Shown here piece by piece: positions 52,018-60,210 of a stretch of 64,000 nt of DNA (its first letter is position 1; each line of letters opens with the position of its first letter). Source of the stretch: Mediterranea massiliensis (GTDB taxonomy: Bacteria; Bacteroidota; Bacteroidia; Bacteroidales; Bacteroidaceae); NCBI RefSeq assembly GCF_900128475.1, contig NZ_LT635839.1:404282-468281 (forward strand), given 5' to 3'. Below the pieces are notes generated by a model that saw only the letters and a list, made by a program, of their open reading frames with translations, was not told the DNA's origin and searched no databases. The position numbers were made by a program, and so were the translations under genes.

Positions 52018-52704
52018 CTATTTATAATATGATTGTAGTAATGAATATCCGTTTATGGGCGTTCTCTGTTTTAGATAATAGCTATGTTCCGCTAAAAACA
52101 ATATATGGTCTGGATTTTCAAATTCATATATTCTTTTTCCATTTTCACTTTCAAGAAAAGCTGATTTATTGCTGATTTTCAGATTTATAAAATGTGTGCC
52201 ATTTTGTTCCCATGCAGTAATATTAAGTGCTTTGATAATATCATGCTGTCTTTTCTCACAATCATACTCACCATGAAAAAAAGCGAAATAGTCTTTGGTT
52301 CGTGGGTTGAAGTTCCATCCGTTTCCATTCGGATATTTTAGTTCTAATTGGTTAGGATATGCTTCATTAAATTCAGACCAATATAAACTATTCATTACTT
52401 CAAAGTCTGCTTTCTTAATTCGGTCAAAGCAAAAGTCTTCATCTTCTCCAAGTATGTACTTATCCATAATGCTTGCCATGTGTATTTCAAAAAAATAGTC
52501 CATCAGCAAACTGTCGCTAACGCTTGCATAATTCTCTGAATGGAAAACAAAGCCGCATTTATTCTCAAATTCTATCACATATTTGCTCGTTGCTAAAAGT
52601 CCCGAACATTCATAGAACTTCATTCTTATTAGTTGTTGTCCTGTTCTTTGGTTAAGCCAATCAAAAGTCCAAGAATCGACTAATTTTCTGTTCTCTTTAA
52701 ACAT
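52018..52704 (-). CDS. Hypothetical protein, likely cytosolic
   Basis: 228 aa, no signal peptide or membrane segment. Aromatic- and acid-rich sequence such as WTFDWLNQRTGQQLIRMKF, FYECSGLLATSKYVIEFE and YFAFFHGEYDCEKRQHDIIK. The last line, SYYLKQRTPINGYS, shares a short PINGY motif with the next gene (QPINGYTVKV), hinting that the two products are related or interact. No known family was recognised. Confidence 0.6.
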   Translation of the reverse strand: MFKENRKLVDSWTFDWLNQRTGQQLIRMKFYECSGLLATSKYVIEFENKCGFVFHSENYASVSDSLLMDYFFEIHMASIMDKYILGEDEDFCFDRIKKADFEVMNSLYWSEFNEAYPNQLELKYPNGNGWNFNPRTKDYFAFFHGEYDCEKRQHDIIKALNITAWEQNGTHFINLKISNKSAFLESENGKRIYEFENPDHILFLAEHSYYLKQRTPINGYSLLQSYYK

Positions 52705-52726
52705 AATTACGAATCATTTATGCTCT

Positions 52727-52930
52727 CTAATTCCCAAAAGAGACAGATATAAAATAAGGTGTGGGAACTATATCTGCTTTATCCTGAAATCCGGCTCTCG
52801 CATTGCCTTGGCATGGATAAAACAATAGCAACCCACACCAATTTTGACAATATCTAAGAGCCTTATAGATATAAGGTAGGTATATATCAAATGGTGGGGT
52901 GCTATCGCTACCATCTTCATGCCATTTCAA
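52727..52930 (-). CDS. Doubtful short ORF in a 660-nt gap
   Basis: 67 codons, rich in aromatic residues and Cys (YCQNWCGLLLFYPCQGNARA), with an ATG start but no clear ribosome site. It lies between 52704 and 53365, where the only other features are a hairpin repeat (53158-53200) and a TAACTTTG element (53029-53036, minus strand). It may be noncoding. Confidence 0.25.
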   Translation of the reverse strand: MKWHEDGSDSTPPFDIYLPYIYKALRYCQNWCGLLLFYPCQGNARAGFQDKADIVPTPYFISVSFGN

Positions 52931-53157
52931 ATTTGCGAGATTTGATTTCAGAAGATAATCTCAATAACACCTTTTCGTTAAATATGTCCTTTCAGTGTCT
53001 TAACGCATTAAGACCTCTGAAATTGCTGCAAAGTTAGCGAAAGGTTTTGAATGTCTAAAGATAAAACACTGATAAATGTAGTTCCAAGTGTTCCAAAACA
53101 TATCTGTAGTAAGGTATTAGGCAATATTGCCCCTTTTTCTTCGTAGCTTCAAGGGTA

Positions 53158-53200
53158 GGTACTTTTTTTGATTGGGGACTATAAAAAGATTTCTTCCCTA
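53158..53200. repeat. Hairpin repeat GGTACTTTTTT, copy 1
   Basis: GGTACTTTTTT and AAAAAAGTACC form an 11-bp inverted repeat around a loop with AGATTTCTTC. A related unit is at 57575-57626 in the same element. Confidence 0.6.
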
Positions 53201-53364
53201 AAAAAGTACCCGTAGATTCTGTGGATTGGAAAATGCAATTCTATTAGAGATAATAAGGTATATAGATTTGTAGCCTAACTAAGTAATGAATGAAAGAAGT
53301 ATCTAATCTTCATATTGGGTATAAAAAGTCTGCAAATACTGCGAACTATTTAATAATTAGTCTC

Positions 53365-53631
53365 CTATTTGCCTTTTTCAATAGCCTCTTTTAATTCGTT
53401 GAAGTTATCGAAAAAGAAAAGCCATTCACCTTCCGATGTTTGCACTCTAAAGAATTTTTCATTTGCTCTTCTTGAAACCGCATAAACAATGTCCTTATAT
53501 TTTAATTTAAGAATGGCAGTACCCAAAATTTGGGTAATAAATAATTCCCCCACCTCTCCAGTTAGTGATATATAGCCATTACTTGCCATTCTCCATAATC
53601 CAACATTGCCTAAAGAGAACATACCTTCCAT
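53365..53631 (-). CDS. Hypothetical protein (88 aa)
   Basis: The sequence begins MEGMFSLGNVGLWRMASNG and continues with beta-rich stretches (ELFITQILGTAILKLKYKD, KFFRVQTSEGEWLFFFDN). It could be a small single-domain beta protein. It lies alone between two gaps, in the AT-rich element; no family was recognised. Confidence 0.6.
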   Translation of the reverse strand: MEGMFSLGNVGLWRMASNGYISLTGEVGELFITQILGTAILKLKYKDIVYAVSRRANEKFFRVQTSEGEWLFFFDNFNELKEAIEKGK

Positions 53632-53717
53632 ATCTATTGTGTTTTTAGTTAATTAGACCACAAAATTAGTGATTCATTTGCAATTATAGCGGTATCTGTG
53701 AGGATAAATTTGCCCAA

Positions 53718-54218
53718 TCACTCAATACAGATGGGACAATGCAGGTAGTTTTTGTTAATCTTATAGATAAAGATTAGTTTCGGGTATTTGCCCAATAAGA
53801 ATAGAGTAACGGGACAAAGCCAAAGTTCTTCACCAAAATTTCCGCTTGGGTCTTTATAGAAAGCACCACCCGTTAAAGTGGAACTTACCTTATATAATCT
53901 AACTCCGCAATAAAACTTATCTTCCCATTCTTTAGCAATTCTGATAGTAGCCACAATCTCATTTTCTCCACGAGAGTAATATTCAAGATAGTTGGATGCA
54001 CCACCAACCATGAGCGTATGTTCAAACAGTTCTTTGGGAAAGCCCGGAACATTACAGTACCATTTGCGCCCTATCTTGGTAAATGATACCTCATAATTTC
54101 CATTGCCCACCATTGCATGATATAGTGCCTTTGCAAGAACGAGTATAGCTCTTATATAGGCAGAGCTTTTCTTACATACGGACACACTTTTCTTGAAGTA
54201 AGTTTTAAGATTACTCAT
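53718..54218 (-). CDS. Hypothetical protein (166 aa)
   Basis: N-terminal amphipathic helix (MSNLKTYFKKSVSVCKKSS), then IRAILVLAKALYHAM, beta strands around YEVSFTKIGRKWYCNVPG, and a C-terminal part with PKLIFIYKINKNYLHCPICI containing CPIC. The segment KIGRKWYCNVPGFPKELFEH is similar in style to conserved DUF6717-like Bacteroides proteins, but this is not certain. No signal peptide. Confidence 0.55.
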   Translation of the reverse strand: MSNLKTYFKKSVSVCKKSSAYIRAILVLAKALYHAMVGNGNYEVSFTKIGRKWYCNVPGFPKELFEHTLMVGGASNYLEYYSRGENEIVATIRIAKEWEDKFYCGVRLYKVSSTLTGGAFYKDPSGNFGEELWLCPVTLFLLGKYPKLIFIYKINKNYLHCPICIE

Positions 54219-54512
54219 AGCTGATAAATTTTAAATGATTAAATAAATGGGATTTTGTAAACGGACACTGCAAAGCTATGTGTTTAATTTGAATTATCAA
54301 AATAAACTGTATTTCAATACTTTGCATATGTTTGCATAATTCAGAAATTATTTTATGGAATAGCTAAATAATCAGTAGATTAGTATGGCATATAAGTAGT
54401 TCCCCAAAATCGCACATACCATAAACTACAAGCCATATTATGCCATTTAAAAAAGAGAGTTTCCCACTCCGTTACAGAACTGGTTTGCACTCCGTTTTTC
54501 TTGGAACTATCA

Positions 54513-54573
54513 GAATGTGACAAACTTTTCTGTTTCTGTAAATGATTCAGAAACTTCAAACTTTGTCACATTC
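54513..54573 (-). terminator. Long interrupted hairpin downstream of the 41-aa peptide gene
   Basis: GAATGTGACAAA (54513-54524) pairs with TTTGTCACATTC (54562-54573), and inside it GTTTCTG (54532-54538) pairs with CAGAAAC (54548-54554). It lies 18 nt after the peptide gene stop and has no obvious T-run, so a regulatory RNA role is also possible. Confidence 0.5.
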
Positions 54574-54590
54574 CAATAAAACAAGTGTAA

Positions 54591-54716
54591 CTATGATTGT
54601 ATATAAATAAAGATGGATAAAATCAGTATCAGCAAAAAAGGATTGATAATACCAATTATTATCAGCAGGAGAACTACCAATGTTCCCCATAGTATCAATT
54701 TTCCATTATCTTCCAT
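54591..54716 (-). CDS. Small hydrophobic membrane peptide (41 aa)
   Basis: The frame starts MEDNGKLILWG and continues with a hydrophobic stretch (TLVVLLLIIIGIIN, then PFLLILILSIFIYIQS). It would form one long or two short membrane helices. It lies 20 nt downstream of the 54737 gene on the same strand, with GGAA-like purines before the ATG. The short length and hydrophobicity resemble membrane-active toxin or phage-type peptides, but no family is recognised. Confidence 0.5.
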   Translation of the reverse strand: MEDNGKLILWGTLVVLLLIIIGIINPFLLILILSIFIYIQS

Positions 54717-54736
54717 TTTGTAGTATTTTTAAGTTA

Positions 54737-55009
54737 TTAAAAAGGTCTGTTCCCATATTTATACTCTAATATGGAATTACACACCCTATCATAAAAGGAA
54801 AAACCACAACCCGTATAAAAGTAGCTTAAATAGGTTGCTTGGTACTCTTCTTGTAATGCTTGGTTGTTGCTAAGCAGGTCTGCAAACTTTTCCAACCAAT
54901 ATTTCAAGGCTTGTATAACTTTGATATAGCGTAGGTTGTTATCCACATACCCCAATCTGTTTTCCAAGTCTTTAATGTGCTTTATTACTTTCTCTGTCTG
55001 TTTATCCAT
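54737..55009 (-). CDS. Hypothetical helical protein (90 aa)
   Basis: Mostly helical, KVIKHIKDLENRLGYVDN, IKVIQALKYWLEKFADLL and EYQATYLSYFYTGCGFSFYD. No known domain recognised. It lies between DUF3871 and the small membrane peptide, with short gaps to both, and may be co-transcribed. Confidence 0.6.
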   Translation of the reverse strand: MDKQTEKVIKHIKDLENRLGYVDNNLRYIKVIQALKYWLEKFADLLSNNQALQEEYQATYLSYFYTGCGFSFYDRVCNSILEYKYGNRPF

Positions 55010-55062
55010 AGTTCTGTAAAAATAGGAAAGGACACCTAAATAAATAGATGTCCTCTCATTAG

Positions 55063-56079
55063 TTAGTCAATAAACCATTTGTAATCCTCATCCCCATGTA
55101 GGGCTGCATTGATTCCAACAGCCATTTCAGTTGCATTTAATGAGCGGTCTAAGAATGAATCTATATAGCTACTCTTATTTGCACCCGTTAATAGGTTGTA
55201 GAACTTCCACATATTCAAGTCATTTCCAAAGCTGCCAAAGTTCTCATCATTAATGTAGGCTTTTGCAACACTGTTAATCTGTGTATCTGTAAGCAACATT
55301 CTTGGCAGTCTCTTTTGGTAGCCATTGGGCAAACACTGATAAAGCCTCATTTTGCCCAATATTTGTGCAAATTGGTGTTCACTCATTGAAGTATTGCCCA
55401 ACTGTTGCATCAAATGCAGATGTTTGGCAGGATTGTAGTTGTTGAACAACTCCAAGGCAGAACGGTAAAGTTCACTTGTATTGCTCACCCTTAAATCATC
55501 CTTGTAACCGTCTGTAAAGATGCACATGTTGCAGCATACTTGGTTTTTAAAGCCTATTGCCAACCTAAACAACTCTGGAACTTTCTTGCTGTATAAGTTC
55601 ATTTGATTGTAGGCTCTAACTCCTACTATTGAAAGGTGCAACTTGTTTCCCTCAACCGTTTCATAGATTGTAGGAATGTCAATACTGAAAGCTGCCCTCT
55701 CATAGTAGATAGTTTTGTCTGATTCCAACAACTGATTGGCAGGTTTGTGGATAGCTTCGGGAATGCGACCCTTAATCACATGAGAGACACGAATATCGGG
55801 TGTTCCGATAGTCTCACCATTGTAATAGGAGTTTGCAGCTTCCCAAACAGTTTCAATAAATGCAGCATGGTTTACTGTAAGCTCATTGTCTTTTGCAAAA
55901 ACGGGAGTAATACAGTCATTTTTCAAATGTTGCAAGGTAGCTTCTTGGGTGTTTGCCTCAATGAAATGATTTACCCTTTTAGGCGTTGCAGTTTCTTCAA
56001 TAATGGTTGCTTCTTCTGCAAACTCACCTAAATTCATTCTCTCTCTGTTCTCTGTTGGCATGATAACTAAGTTTCTCAT
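55063..56079 (-). CDS. DUF3871 family protein
   Basis: 338 aa. The sequence matches the Bacteroidetes DUF3871 family: NHFIEANTQEATLQHLKN, CITPVFAKDNELTVNHAAF, HVIKGRIPEAIHKPANQLL and IYYERAAFSIDIP. The family occurs in mobile elements and phages of Bacteroidetes and is of unknown function, perhaps in replication or host takeover. The N-terminal 40 residues are acidic and probably disordered. The stretch 56080-56449 upstream contains only a terminator (56411-56440) and no gene I can support. Confidence 0.82.
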   Translation of the reverse strand: MRNLVIMPTENRERMNLGEFAEEATIIEETATPKRVNHFIEANTQEATLQHLKNDCITPVFAKDNELTVNHAAFIETVWEAANSYYNGETIGTPDIRVSHVIKGRIPEAIHKPANQLLESDKTIYYERAAFSIDIPTIYETVEGNKLHLSIVGVRAYNQMNLYSKKVPELFRLAIGFKNQVCCNMCIFTDGYKDDLRVSNTSELYRSALELFNNYNPAKHLHLMQQLGNTSMSEHQFAQILGKMRLYQCLPNGYQKRLPRMLLTDTQINSVAKAYINDENFGSFGNDLNMWKFYNLLTGANKSSYIDSFLDRSLNATEMAVGINAALHGDEDYKWFID

Positions 56080-56410
56080 ATTGATAAAAGTTTAAATGAT
56101 TAATAATTCTTTTTTATATCAATATACAGAGGGGGACTTGAGGGGTAGTATGCCGTAAAGACAGCCACTCTTATATATTTTAGGTCACTGGCTGAATGGG
56201 GAGGGGGATTTCTGTATTAAGTACCTTATATATCTGTTCTCTTGACTTTTAGCTAAACTGAATATGGGTGATTCTTTAATTATGTAGTCTTTTTAATGTC
56301 ATTGGCTGTATGTGGCATATTATAAAGTATAGGCTATATAACTCTTATTAAAGTGGAAATTTTCAGAAAGTCAGAATCGGAAAAATGTACGTCTGTGGTT
56401 CTGCGCCAAA

Positions 56411-56440
56411 AATAAAAGCCGCAAGGGTTACTTACGGCTT
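56411..56440 (-). terminator. Intrinsic terminator of the HTH gene
   Basis: On the minus strand AAGCCGTAAG pairs with CTTGCGGCTT and is followed by TTATTTTT. It lies 10 nt after the stop of the gene at 56450. Confidence 0.8.
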
Positions 56441-56449
56441 GGCGATATA

Positions 56450-57067
56450 TTAGGCGATGTAACCTCTTTCAAGGTCTTCATCGGTGATTATTTCGGGATA
56501 TAGGTTCTTGATAATAGCCAACTGGCTTTCAGAAGTTATCAGAAATATATCCTCTCTAAGCAGGTGTATTCCTTTCTTGTCCCTTTTTGCATAGCCATTT
56601 TCTATGGCTTCATTCATATATCTTGATATTGTACCTTTAGACAAGCCAAGTTCTTCCGCTAATTTGTTTTGGCTGTAAAGAGTGGTGTTAGTCCCGTTCA
56701 AGCATTTACATTTCAGCAGGACAAGAAAGCCTTTCAGTTCCTTGTTTATAGGTTCATCATATAACTTATTAGTTATAAGAACGTAATGTTCCGTATCTAA
56801 TCGGTAACTGCATCTGTTGAATTTTCCATATTGTCCGTAAACATTAAATTTATCTATGTTTACTAATCCGAGGGATTCAAACTTGTGCAGCCATTCTCTT
56901 ATTTGGTCTGTCTTTTTAATTCCGTAGAAATCAGTCAAGTTATCTTGTTTGATATATGATTCCATCGTATTGCAATCGGAACAGAGAGCCAAGCAATAGA
57001 ATAGGTACGTTTCCAGCAAATTAAGTTTTCCTACGATATTAGATGTTATTCTTCTGTATGAGGTCAT
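56450..57067 (-). CDS. HTH regulator / replication-initiator-like protein
   Basis: 205 aa from the ATG at 57067 (MTSYRRITSNIVG); a TTG two codons upstream is also open. The C-terminal half has a clear helix-turn-helix, LYSQNKLAEELGLSKGTISR followed by YMNEAIENGYAKR. The N-terminal part (LETYLFYCLALCSDCNTMES, LTDFYGIKKTDQIREWLHKF) looks like a second winged-helix domain. It probably regulates element genes. The first codons overlap the end of a small upstream gene by 29 nt. Confidence 0.7.
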   Translation of the reverse strand: MTSYRRITSNIVGKLNLLETYLFYCLALCSDCNTMESYIKQDNLTDFYGIKKTDQIREWLHKFESLGLVNIDKFNVYGQYGKFNRCSYRLDTEHYVLITNKLYDEPINKELKGFLVLLKCKCLNGTNTTLYSQNKLAEELGLSKGTISRYMNEAIENGYAKRDKKGIHLLREDIFLITSESQLAIIKNLYPEIITDEDLERGYIA

Positions 57068-57203
57068 TAGCAACCGTATGTTTATAGTTAGTAAAATAAA
57101 TATCTCCTTTCTTTACCAGTCTTCTGTAATGGTGGTTTCCGAAGTAGCTTTTCGCTTCTTTCTGATTCGTGAATGTCTGTTTTGTAGGCAAATAGATAAT
57201 CAT
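57039..57203 (-). CDS. Small protein (54 aa), conserved-style, upstream of the HTH gene
   Basis: The frame starts MIIYLPTKQTFTNQKEAKSY and ends DLIQKNNI. The pattern (short strand, then NQKEAKSYFG, a helix, and a basic IYFTNYKH end) is of a DNA-binding-like small protein common in Bacteroides elements. It overlaps the HTH gene start, so it is likely coupled. It is too short for many gene finders. Confidence 0.55.
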   Translation of the reverse strand: MIIYLPTKQTFTNQKEAKSYFGNHHYRRLVKKGDIYFTNYKHTVANDLIQKNNI

Positions 57204-57302
57204 AGGCAATTAAATATGAGATTTTGAGAATTAACCAATCTGTCCCGATTTGAAAAATCGGGTAGGTTAGGTATTTATATATAGGTATTTATATGCGACC
57301 CA

Positions 57303-57339
57303 CCTAAGATGAACACTCCGCACCCCCTAAAATGAACAC
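57303..57339. repeat. Tandem CCTAARATGAACAC motif
   Basis: CCTAAGATGAACAC (57303-57316) and CCTAAAATGAACAC (57326-57339) are 23 nt apart. They lie in a 427-nt gap (57204-57630) that has no gene apart from a hairpin repeat at its end. Confidence 0.55.
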
Positions 57340-57574
57340 CTCTTTTTTTGAGAATCAGAACCGGATTTTGAGAATGCTGTTTTTGTGAGGTTAGATTTCT
57401 GTTTTTTCAGATATGCTATCTTATTCATTATATTAAAAAGTTTCAAGTAGAATCGGTGCAATCATTAGTTATAGAGAAAACCAACCATTTTTAGTGATTA
57501 TAGGAAAGACACGGTTTGCATCTGTCCTATAATCTTGTATAAACGTAAGATGGCTTTCTGTATATGCAGGCGCA

Positions 57575-57626
57575 GGTACTTTTTTAAAGCAGGGTATATA
57601 TAGGAATTTCTTCATAAAAAAGGTAC
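57575..57626. repeat. Hairpin repeat GGTACTTTTTT, copy 2
   Basis: GGTACTTTTTT and AAAAAAGGTACT flank a loop with AGGAATTTCTTC. It resembles 53158-53200 and abuts the helicase-like gene stop, so it can act as its terminator. Confidence 0.6.
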
Positions 57627-57630
57627 TCGC

Positions 57631-59439
57631 CTATATGCCTTTCCGCATGGTCAGTTGATAACCTTTTATATTTTTCCGCTTGCTTTCCACCGCATGAAAA
57701 AAATCAAGAATGGTATGTGATGTTACCGCTTTCTTTGGGACAATGCCAAACAACTTAAAAATCCTGCTGATTTCTTCCTTTATGAATTTTCGGGAATACC
57801 ATTTGCCCGTTTCAAAAGAGTTGTATATCATCTGTGAGACTTCCGTTCCCGTAACTTTGGCATGGTAGTCTGCAATAATCATTGCTTCCTTTATTTTCTT
57901 GCGGTTATATTTCAACCGTTCAATTTCTTTCTTGCCTATCTTGTTGTATGCTTCCACTATAAAACTGTCCGCTTGTTCCAAGTCCCTTTTGAATTGGTAT
58001 TCCATTTCCGTTTGGCATTCACCAAGCAATTCAAGCTGTTGTACCATTATCTTACGTTTCTCCTTGATGGAATTTGACTTGTTGCTACGTTGCAGTCTCT
58101 CATAGTCACCGAGTTTATAATCCAAAATGCTATAATTATTTATGGTAAAAGCATCGCAGTTCTTGTATGCTTCATGCAGATTATCGGGACAATTATAATA
58201 TCCTTTCACCAGTTCCGTATTGATGTAGTTGTCTATCTTGAAGTATTTGGTTCTTCCTTTCTCGTCCAGCATCTCCGCATAGGGCAGACTGGTAAGTACT
58301 GTACCGTATGCGTCTTTTGCGGAAACGGTGGTCGCATAGTCATAATAATTCTGTAACATATCGTACACGTCTTTCCAACACGAAATACGTCCTTTAAGTT
58401 CTTCCTTGCTTCTCACCATGAAATTGCGGTTGGTGTTGCTGATATGGTGGATAGAGGACACACCGTTTCTGAATCTTCCCACACATTGAATCGTGTCCGT
58501 ATTCGGGTCAAATGCGGTATAGTCCGCAAAATAACAGTCTGTCAGTAATAAGATGGTCGGCTTCTCTTCAAGTTCAATATCCACCGCATTATAAAAACGT
58601 GAAGTGAGCCAGTTGTAACGCTTCATTATGTCCTTGTCCCATATATCGGAAACATTCTCAAACTTCAAGCCTTTCAGTTTTTCCACACTCTTTTCGGAAC
58701 AGAATACAGCGGATTCGTCCAATAAGCCAAGTTGCTGCATCAGTGAATAGATGGTATCTGTAGAATTACAGAATACGAAACAATTACCTTTCAGACCTGC
58801 AAACACTTCTTTTACTGCCTGCAACAGATTATTGGTAGCATGGAGATTCATGCCTTTTACATAGTCGAATGTAGGCTTGATGGTAATGGTCTGAAATTTC
58901 TGTTCTTCAAAACGTGGGTCTGTAAACTCAATGGGAGTGGCAGATACCAAGGCTTTCTGTTCACATTCAAAAAACAAGTCCATAGGTAATGTTATATCGG
59001 GACGAAAACCTGAATCTTTGACTATCTTATGGCATTCATCAAACAATAGAAAGCTGTTATAGCGTATATCCATATCCATTTCTTCAAATGCTTCCTGCAC
59101 CTTGTGGAAACTTTCGGGAGTGGTGAGTATCTTGAAATGTTTACTCTGTTTGATGCTCCTTTCCATATATGCCACTATGTCATCCGCATAGACACCATCA
59201 AAAACACCGAAAAGATTGTCTTTCCCATGCTTCGGGTCTTTGCATTTTCCGCTGATAACGGGTTTGTTCGGCTCTATGATGATTGAATTGCGGTGTGCTT
59301 TCAGTTCTCCATAAGTCGCACCAAGTCCCGTAAGTTTCTTATATAATATGGTGTTGGTGGGGATTTCGGGCAGTATCTCTGTCAAGTATTGGATTTTTCC
59401 GTTTGCTTCCTTGCTGACTGTTATCTCTCTGTTCTTCAT
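57631..59439 (-). CDS. Superfamily 2 helicase-like protein with atypical motif I
   Basis: 602 aa from the ATG at 59439 (MKNREITVSKEANGKIQ); the longer frame from 59544 overlaps the upstream gene. Helicase motifs: Walker B LLFDECHK, motif III ALVSATPIEF, and a motif VI-like QCVGRFRNG. At the expected Walker A position only KLTGLGATYGEL is found, with Ala instead of the Lys needed for ATP binding. The C-terminal 200 residues are helical and basic. It may be an inactive or diverged ATPase, or a replication helicase of the element. Confidence 0.7.
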   Translation of the reverse strand: MKNREITVSKEANGKIQYLTEILPEIPTNTILYKKLTGLGATYGELKAHRNSIIIEPNKPVISGKCKDPKHGKDNLFGVFDGVYADDIVAYMERSIKQSKHFKILTTPESFHKVQEAFEEMDMDIRYNSFLLFDECHKIVKDSGFRPDITLPMDLFFECEQKALVSATPIEFTDPRFEEQKFQTITIKPTFDYVKGMNLHATNNLLQAVKEVFAGLKGNCFVFCNSTDTIYSLMQQLGLLDESAVFCSEKSVEKLKGLKFENVSDIWDKDIMKRYNWLTSRFYNAVDIELEEKPTILLLTDCYFADYTAFDPNTDTIQCVGRFRNGVSSIHHISNTNRNFMVRSKEELKGRISCWKDVYDMLQNYYDYATTVSAKDAYGTVLTSLPYAEMLDEKGRTKYFKIDNYINTELVKGYYNCPDNLHEAYKNCDAFTINNYSILDYKLGDYERLQRSNKSNSIKEKRKIMVQQLELLGECQTEMEYQFKRDLEQADSFIVEAYNKIGKKEIERLKYNRKKIKEAMIIADYHAKVTGTEVSQMIYNSFETGKWYSRKFIKEEISRIFKLFGIVPKKAVTSHTILDFFHAVESKRKNIKGYQLTMRKGI

Positions 59440-59500
59440 TTTTCTTATACTTAAATAGTTAATAAAAAAGGGGGAAACTTCCCCCTTTACTTTTGGTTGT

Positions 59501-59983
59501 TTAGATAATCTGTTTATGCTCACGTAAATAGTCCAATGTCTCATCTGTCCGCTTGATTCTGAACATTATCTTTCCCTTGAAGCAAGGAAGAATCGCACTG
59601 ATAGATTCGGGATGCTCTCTAAACAACGGAACATATTGTATTGTCTTACCAGCGTCAATCATTGCTTTCAGTATTCCAAGCTGGAAGTCCTCGTTCTCAT
59701 CCAACGTGTCCGCTTCTTTCGGGTTTGTATCGAAGTCTGTCACGTCACCTTTGAATAAGTAGTTCAACAAGCCTTGATAGGATGCGCTTTTCAGTTGGTA
59801 TTTGAATCCTGCCACGTGAGCGGATTCTATCCATGCACAACGTGTATTGTCTTTGCTGCCGTAGAACTTCACTATCAGTTGTTCCTTACGCTTCATCATT
59901 TCCTGCAAGGTGTTGTATGCGCCTTGGTTATCATACTCTTTTATAGCGGTTTTTGTACCGAAATTGTAATCAAAATTACTCAT
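59501..59983 (-). CDS. Hypothetical protein (160 aa)
   Basis: The sequence begins MSNFDYNFGTKTAIKEYDNQ and includes a helix TLQEMMKRKEQLIVKFYG, acidic stretch PKEADTLDENEDFQ and C-terminal MFRIKRTDETLDYLREHKQ. No signal peptide or membrane segment; probably cytosolic. It is the gene just upstream of the helicase-like gene (62 nt gap) and may belong to the same transcript. No family recognised. Confidence 0.6.
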   Translation of the reverse strand: MSNFDYNFGTKTAIKEYDNQGAYNTLQEMMKRKEQLIVKFYGSKDNTRCAWIESAHVAGFKYQLKSASYQGLLNYLFKGDVTDFDTNPKEADTLDENEDFQLGILKAMIDAGKTIQYVPLFREHPESISAILPCFKGKIMFRIKRTDETLDYLREHKQII

Positions 59984-60135
59984 AGTTATAATTTTTTAAT
60001 TAATGAATATGTTAATGCAATCATTGACTTTGGCGCCTTATTGTCTCTGATTGACATTGCAAAAGTAGGGCAGAATTTAGGGGTAACAAAGGAATTTGCC
60101 GAATGCCCATGTGTGTAGAAAACGTGCCCATTCCA

Positions 60136-60188
60136 GTACGCAAAAAAAATGCGTACCAAAAAAGACAGCCCTTTCAGTACGCATTTTT
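60136..60188 (-). terminator. GTACGCA hairpin cluster
   Basis: GTACGCA-AAAAAA-TGCGTAC (60136-60156) is followed by a third GTACGCA arm with a T-run (60177-60188). On the minus strand TGCGTAC...GTACGCA followed by T8 gives a terminator for the gene at 60211. Confidence 0.65.
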
Positions 60189-60210
60189 ACTATGGTTTTA
60201 TGTATGTTGT

